A stretch of DNA of 32,025 nt from Desulfobacteraceae bacterium (GTDB lineage: Bacteria > Desulfobacterota > DSM-4660 > Desulfatiglandales > Desulfatiglandaceae). Made by a program: the position numbers and the translations under genes. Of the stretch, positions 28,492 through 32,025 are shown piece after piece (positions within the stretch are counted from its first letter, which is position 1; each line of letters starts with the position of its first letter). The notes under the pieces were generated by a model, which saw only the letters and a program-made list of their open reading frames with translations, was not told the origin of the DNA and made no database searches. The stretch is from contig JADHXI010000019.1 of assembly GCA_016783065.1 (NCBI GenBank), forward strand, positions 1 to 32,025. Reading direction: 5' to 3'.

Positions 28492-29430
28492 TTATATATC
28501 GATACGTTTCTTCATCACGCAGTCATTTAGCCCACCTAGGATCTCCATTTCATTGCACTTCCGTCCAACAAAAGAGAGTGCCGTGGGTTGAGGGGTATCC
28601 AATGGCGTCAGACGGTAACGACCGGCCGCAAAATCCAGGTGGGCAGAGCTATCGGTAAGTCTGACCCACCCCTTCAGGCGAAATAGGCTGGGAGGGAGAG
28701 AGTCAAGAAATTCAGTCAATTTTCCCCTGTCCATGGGATGGGCGTTCTCGTAGGAAAAGGTCTGAAAACCGGATAAATGATCATGATCTTGATGACCAGA
28801 TCCTGAGATGCGTGCCCACTCCTCTGTTTCTGATGCCTTTAGGAGCAAGGAAAGATCTACTTCGCAATATCGGGTAGACAGGATCACGGCACCCGGGTTC
28901 ATCCCTTTAATCAGCGCCCTGATCTCTCGAAGCCCCCCTTCACCCACAAGATCGATCTTGTTTAGTATAAGGATATCAGCCAGTTGGATTTGGTTGTCAT
29001 AAAAGGGACCCAGAAATTCCCTTGCCTTGAAGAACTCTGCATCCACTACCGTAACCAGATTCTTGATTCGGCTCAATTCGCACAGGGGAGGGTCAAGGAG
29101 GATATCCAGGATTTCCCCGGGCTGTGCAACACCGGTGGCCTCAACCACCAGAAAATCGGGGCTCACCCGATCATGGATTTCCTGAACCGCCTGGGAGAAA
29201 TCGGTCTTTATGGTGCAACATATACAGCCGCTGGTGATCTCGAGCAGGTCTACGTTCTGCCCTTTGAGCAATGTCCCGTCAATCCCCACCTTACCCACTT
29301 CATTTACGATGATGGCGATTTTTCCAAGGGTTTCTGTCTCGCTGGAGAGGAGATGTTTTATGAGAGTGGTCTTCCCTGCGCCCAGGAATCCCGACACCAG
29401 CAGCACGTCCATCCTCTGCGGTACGTGCAA
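28492..29430 (-). CDS. CobW/G3E-family GTPase (metallochaperone-like)
   Basis: GFLGAGKTTLIKHLL (Walker A), GCICCTIK (CxCC), ILNKIDLVGE (NKxD). Confidence 0.88.
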   Translation of the reverse strand: MHVPQRMDVLLVSGFLGAGKTTLIKHLLSSETETLGKIAIIVNEVGKVGIDGTLLKGQNVDLLEITSGCICCTIKTDFSQAVQEIHDRVSPDFLVVEATGVAQPGEILDILLDPPLCELSRIKNLVTVVDAEFFKAREFLGPFYDNQIQLADILILNKIDLVGEGGLREIRALIKGMNPGAVILSTRYCEVDLSLLLKASETEEWARISGSGHQDHDHLSGFQTFSYENAHPMDRGKLTEFLDSLPPSLFRLKGWVRLTDSSAHLDFAAGRYRLTPLDTPQPTALSFVGRKCNEMEILGGLNDCVMKKRIDI

Positions 29431-29492
29431 TTTGCCTCCTCCTTGTTAACCGTCTGATCCCACGCCTATCCCACGCTCAGCGCGGGCATTGA

Positions 29493-29636
29493 AACTTCTC
29501 AATAAGTCCGGGAAATCTAAAAGAATTTCTGGAGTGGGGTTCGGGTGTTTCTTGAAGGCCACGCTGCCACGACTGGTTTAGAGAGCGCCGGAGAGAAACA
29601 GCTGAACCCCACGGTGCCCGAACTTATTGAGTACTT
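29493..29636. repeat. Long imperfect inverted repeat (about 144 bp footprint)
   Basis: AACTTCTCAATAAGTCCGGG (29493-29512) pairs with CCCGAACTTATTGAGTACTT (29617-29636); GTGGGGTTCGGGTGTTTCT (29534-29552) pairs with AGAAACAGCTGAACCCCAC (29594-29612). Confidence 0.75.
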
Positions 29637-30298
29637 AGCCGGGATTCTCTTTCGATGTAGTGCCTGCACAACCGAATGGCCTTTGTGGGGTCCAGTGTCT
29701 GGGCATCGGCTCCCAATTCCTTTCTTGCCATTTCTGTGGTCACGCCGCCACCAATGATCACAAATGTCCTTTCCCTCAAACCATTCTTTTCCAAAAGTGA
29801 GATAGCCGCTTCTATCGACACAAAGGCGGGGGTTATGAGGGCGGATAGGGCCAGGATCGGTGCTCCCGTCCTCTGCACCTCCTCCACAAGTCTTTCCGGT
29901 GGTACATCCACACCCATGTCATGGATTCTGAAGCCCTGGGCCTTCATCATGGTCGCCACAATGTTTTTGCCCAGATCATGGATATCGCCCTTGGGGGTGC
30001 CAAAGACCACCACGCCCGCAGTATCCTCTTGTTCCTCCCTTGAAATGAGATGCGGTTCGAGCATTTTGCTGATGGCCTTAAAAACCTCCGCAGAATGGAT
30101 CAATTCACTCAGAAAGAATTCACCGGTCTCAAATTTGTTTCCTATTTCTTCCATTGCCTCCCGGCAAGTCCCGAGGATCAAAAGCGGATCCGCGTCTGAA
30201 TGAATCATTTTTTCCACGATATCGAGCGCTACCTGGCGCTTCATTTCAAGAAATGCCTGTTTCAATCTGTCTTCCATATTCCCCATCCTAACTCCCAA
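29624..30298 (-). CDS. Cobalamin-binding (corrinoid) protein of methyltransferase system
   Basis: GDIHDLGKNIVATMMKAQGFRIHDMGVDVP (DxHxxG B12-binding motif), SALITPAF, GGGVTTE. Confidence 0.9.
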   Translation of the reverse strand: MGVRMGNMEDRLKQAFLEMKRQVALDIVEKMIHSDADPLLILGTCREAMEEIGNKFETGEFFLSELIHSAEVFKAISKMLEPHLISREEQEDTAGVVVFGTPKGDIHDLGKNIVATMMKAQGFRIHDMGVDVPPERLVEEVQRTGAPILALSALITPAFVSIEAAISLLEKNGLRERTFVIIGGGVTTEMARKELGADAQTLDPTKAIRLCRHYIERESRLSTQ

Positions 30299-30322
30299 TG
30301 CAGGCCATCAGTCGCAACCAAA

Positions 30323-31468
30323 TCAATGCTTCCCCTTGTAGGTCTTTGCCACATCAATCATCATTTTCACGTTTTCAAACTTGGCATCCACCGGACACTC
30401 GCAACCTGTGGTGAGAAAGAACCCCCCTCCCCGGCCCACCTCGTCTATCAGCTTTTCGCAGTATTCACGCACCTGTTCTGGGGTACCCAGGGTCAGGAGC
30501 GAGGCCGGTACATCCCCGCTGATGCACATATGCCCACCAAGGATCTCCTTAGCCTTGAAGATATCGGTGGTCCCGTCCAGATCGCAAACACATTTGCCTT
30601 TGGGCAGTTGTTTCAGATAGGGGAGGTTTAGTCCCCAGTCCGTATCGAAATGGAACCAGGGGGTTAAACCTTCGGAAAGGAACGCGTCCACGTAACGCTG
30701 AAGGTAGGGCCATTCAAATTCCTCAAAAATTTCCGGCCGATAATAGAATCCAGAGCCCCGCTCAAGGACAATAAATACCAGGGGTATCTTGGTCACTGAT
30801 ATGACGTCCAGGGCGTTCTGGATGAGATCGTCGCACGAGGCATCCATTGCAGCCTTGACCTTTTCTGGAACCTCATAAAGGTCCATGGTAAACTGTGTCA
30901 ATGTCCGGGCCATTGAAAATGCCATTGTGGTGGAATCCACATAGGCCCCGAAGAGCGGAGAGATGTCTTGGCTGTGGTAGGCCTCCACCTCCTGAACGTA
31001 ATGATCCAGCAATCTGTTCTGTGACGCGGCGAGTTGTTCAATGGTACGGCCGCCGCTCATAATGGGGTATTGTTCATCCCAGAATGCATTCCAGCCCAGG
31101 GCGGCAAGTTTATCATAGTCATCCCTGCTAAAAAGCTCCTTTTCGTCGATCTGATTCAGCGCGTCTTCAGGAAGCTGTCTTCCGGGGATCAAGACCCGGA
31201 CCGGTGTCGAGCAAAACCTGCCCCCAATCATTGGCCAGAACAGGTTGGGTTTGTAGAGTTTGTCAAATCCGCCCAGATCATTAAAGGTATCCAGCATGGC
31301 CTTGAAACCCTTGTCCACATCACGCCACCCCTCCCCCTGGGTCATCCCCTGGGCTCGGACAGCAAAGGCGGTCATTAAAGGCATGACAGGCACCCGGTCC
31401 GGGGTCTCCAGGGCCACCACCGTCTCAAATCGTTCCTGTCGGGACATGGTCTCTTGAATCATTCTCAT
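30323..31468 (-). CDS. Uroporphyrinogen decarboxylase (UroD)-family protein, probable corrinoid methyltransferase
   Basis: URO-D fold sequence (TPWFHFDTDWGLNLPYLKQLPKG..., FFLTTGCECPVDAKFENVKMMIDVAKTY) beside a corrinoid protein gene. Confidence 0.85.
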   Translation of the reverse strand: MRMIQETMSRQERFETVVALETPDRVPVMPLMTAFAVRAQGMTQGEGWRDVDKGFKAMLDTFNDLGGFDKLYKPNLFWPMIGGRFCSTPVRVLIPGRQLPEDALNQIDEKELFSRDDYDKLAALGWNAFWDEQYPIMSGGRTIEQLAASQNRLLDHYVQEVEAYHSQDISPLFGAYVDSTTMAFSMARTLTQFTMDLYEVPEKVKAAMDASCDDLIQNALDVISVTKIPLVFIVLERGSGFYYRPEIFEEFEWPYLQRYVDAFLSEGLTPWFHFDTDWGLNLPYLKQLPKGKCVCDLDGTTDIFKAKEILGGHMCISGDVPASLLTLGTPEQVREYCEKLIDEVGRGGGFFLTTGCECPVDAKFENVKMMIDVAKTYKGKH

Positions 31469-31483
31469 CCTCCCGTCGAAACA

Positions 31484-32025
31484 CTATTCCTGATCAAACG
31501 CACCATGGCGACCGGCGCCTTTTGAAAAGCGAGCGGCACCTTCAAGGGTTTCCCCGCTCTGGATGGTGGTCAGGCCCAGACGAAACTCATTTCGCAGGGC
31601 CGCCTGGATAGAGAGTTCCCATTGCTCATACGCAGAACGGCGGTCGCTCAACATGCATTGTTGGGGAAACCGAGAGATCTCTGTAGCCAATATCTCGGCC
31701 TCGGCCAGCGATCTGCCGGGCTCTACCACACGGTTGGCAAGCCCCATGCGGAGCGCCTCTCCCGCCTCAACAGGCCGTCCGGTGAGAATCATATCCAGGG
31801 CGTGGGATTGACCGATCAATCGAGTGAGACGGATTGTACCCCCGTCGATCAACGGCACGCCCCAACGCCTGCAAAAAACCCCAAAGACCGCATCCTGTTC
31901 CACCACCCGCATGTCACACCAGAGGGCAATCTCGAGGCCACCTGCCACTGCATAGCCTGCCACCGCGGCAATCACCGGCTTATCCAGCCACATCCGGGTT
32001 GGCCCCATCGGGCCATCACCATCTT
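31484..32025 (-). CDS. Enoyl-CoA hydratase/isomerase (crotonase) family protein, 5' end cut by window edge
   Basis: DKPVIAAVAGYAVAGGLEIALWCDMRV..., GVPLIDGGTIRLTRLIG. Frame is open to the right edge (DGDGP before the annotated Met), so the ORF-track start is probably internal. Confidence 0.88.
   Translation of the reverse strand, partial: DGDGPMGPTRMWLDKPVIAAVAGYAVAGGLEIALWCDMRVVEQDAVFGVFCRRWGVPLIDGGTIRLTRLIGQSHALDMILTGRPVEAGEALRMGLANRVVEPGRSLAEAEILATEISRFPQQCMLSDRRSAYEQWELSIQAALRNEFRLGLTTIQSGETLEGAARFSKGAGRHGAFDQE

Overview
This 32 kb window looks like a chromosomal segment of a strictly anaerobic Desulfobacterota (sulfate-reducer-like) bacterium. The lineage is inferred from gene content only. 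Main blocks, left to right: (1) A minus-strand cluster (1-8153) of sulfur-trafficking and lipoate-assembly genes: two lipoate-protein ligases (one cut by the window edge), two GcvH-like lipoyl carrier proteins, a LipS-like radical SAM protein, DsrE/F/H-type proteins plus three further small DsrE/H-like proteins, a TusA-like protein, and a membrane HdrD-like Fe-S protein with an embedded CXXCH haem motif. A Cys-rich HTH regulator (8214-8588) lies just upstream on the same strand. (2) A CDF transporter, a small unknown protein and a 781-aa GAF-domain protein. (3) A minus-strand Fo-only ATP synthase locus (13328-17026: atpZ/I-like, atpI/R-like, a, a four-hairpin 324-aa c protein, a single-hairpin c, b, b') with no F1 genes in the window. 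It converges on and overlaps an orphan P-loop protein gene. (4) A divergent dnaA homologue, with an AT-rich divergent intergenic region upstream and a decayed cNMP-binding remnant downstream. (5) A 4-hydroxybutyryl-CoA dehydratase-like gene, then an acyl-CoA synthetase with a LivGHMKF-type ABC transporter whose gaps contain short tandem repeats. (6) CobW-like GTPase, corrinoid protein and UroD-family methyltransferase genes, then a crotonase-family gene cut by the right edge. The strongest candidate for something new is the tetra-hairpin c-subunit. Only its first hairpin keeps the ion-binding Glu. The other three have Gln at the exact equivalent position. It is encoded beside a normal c subunit with a Na+-type signature. 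The lipoate/sulfur cluster is the second strongest.
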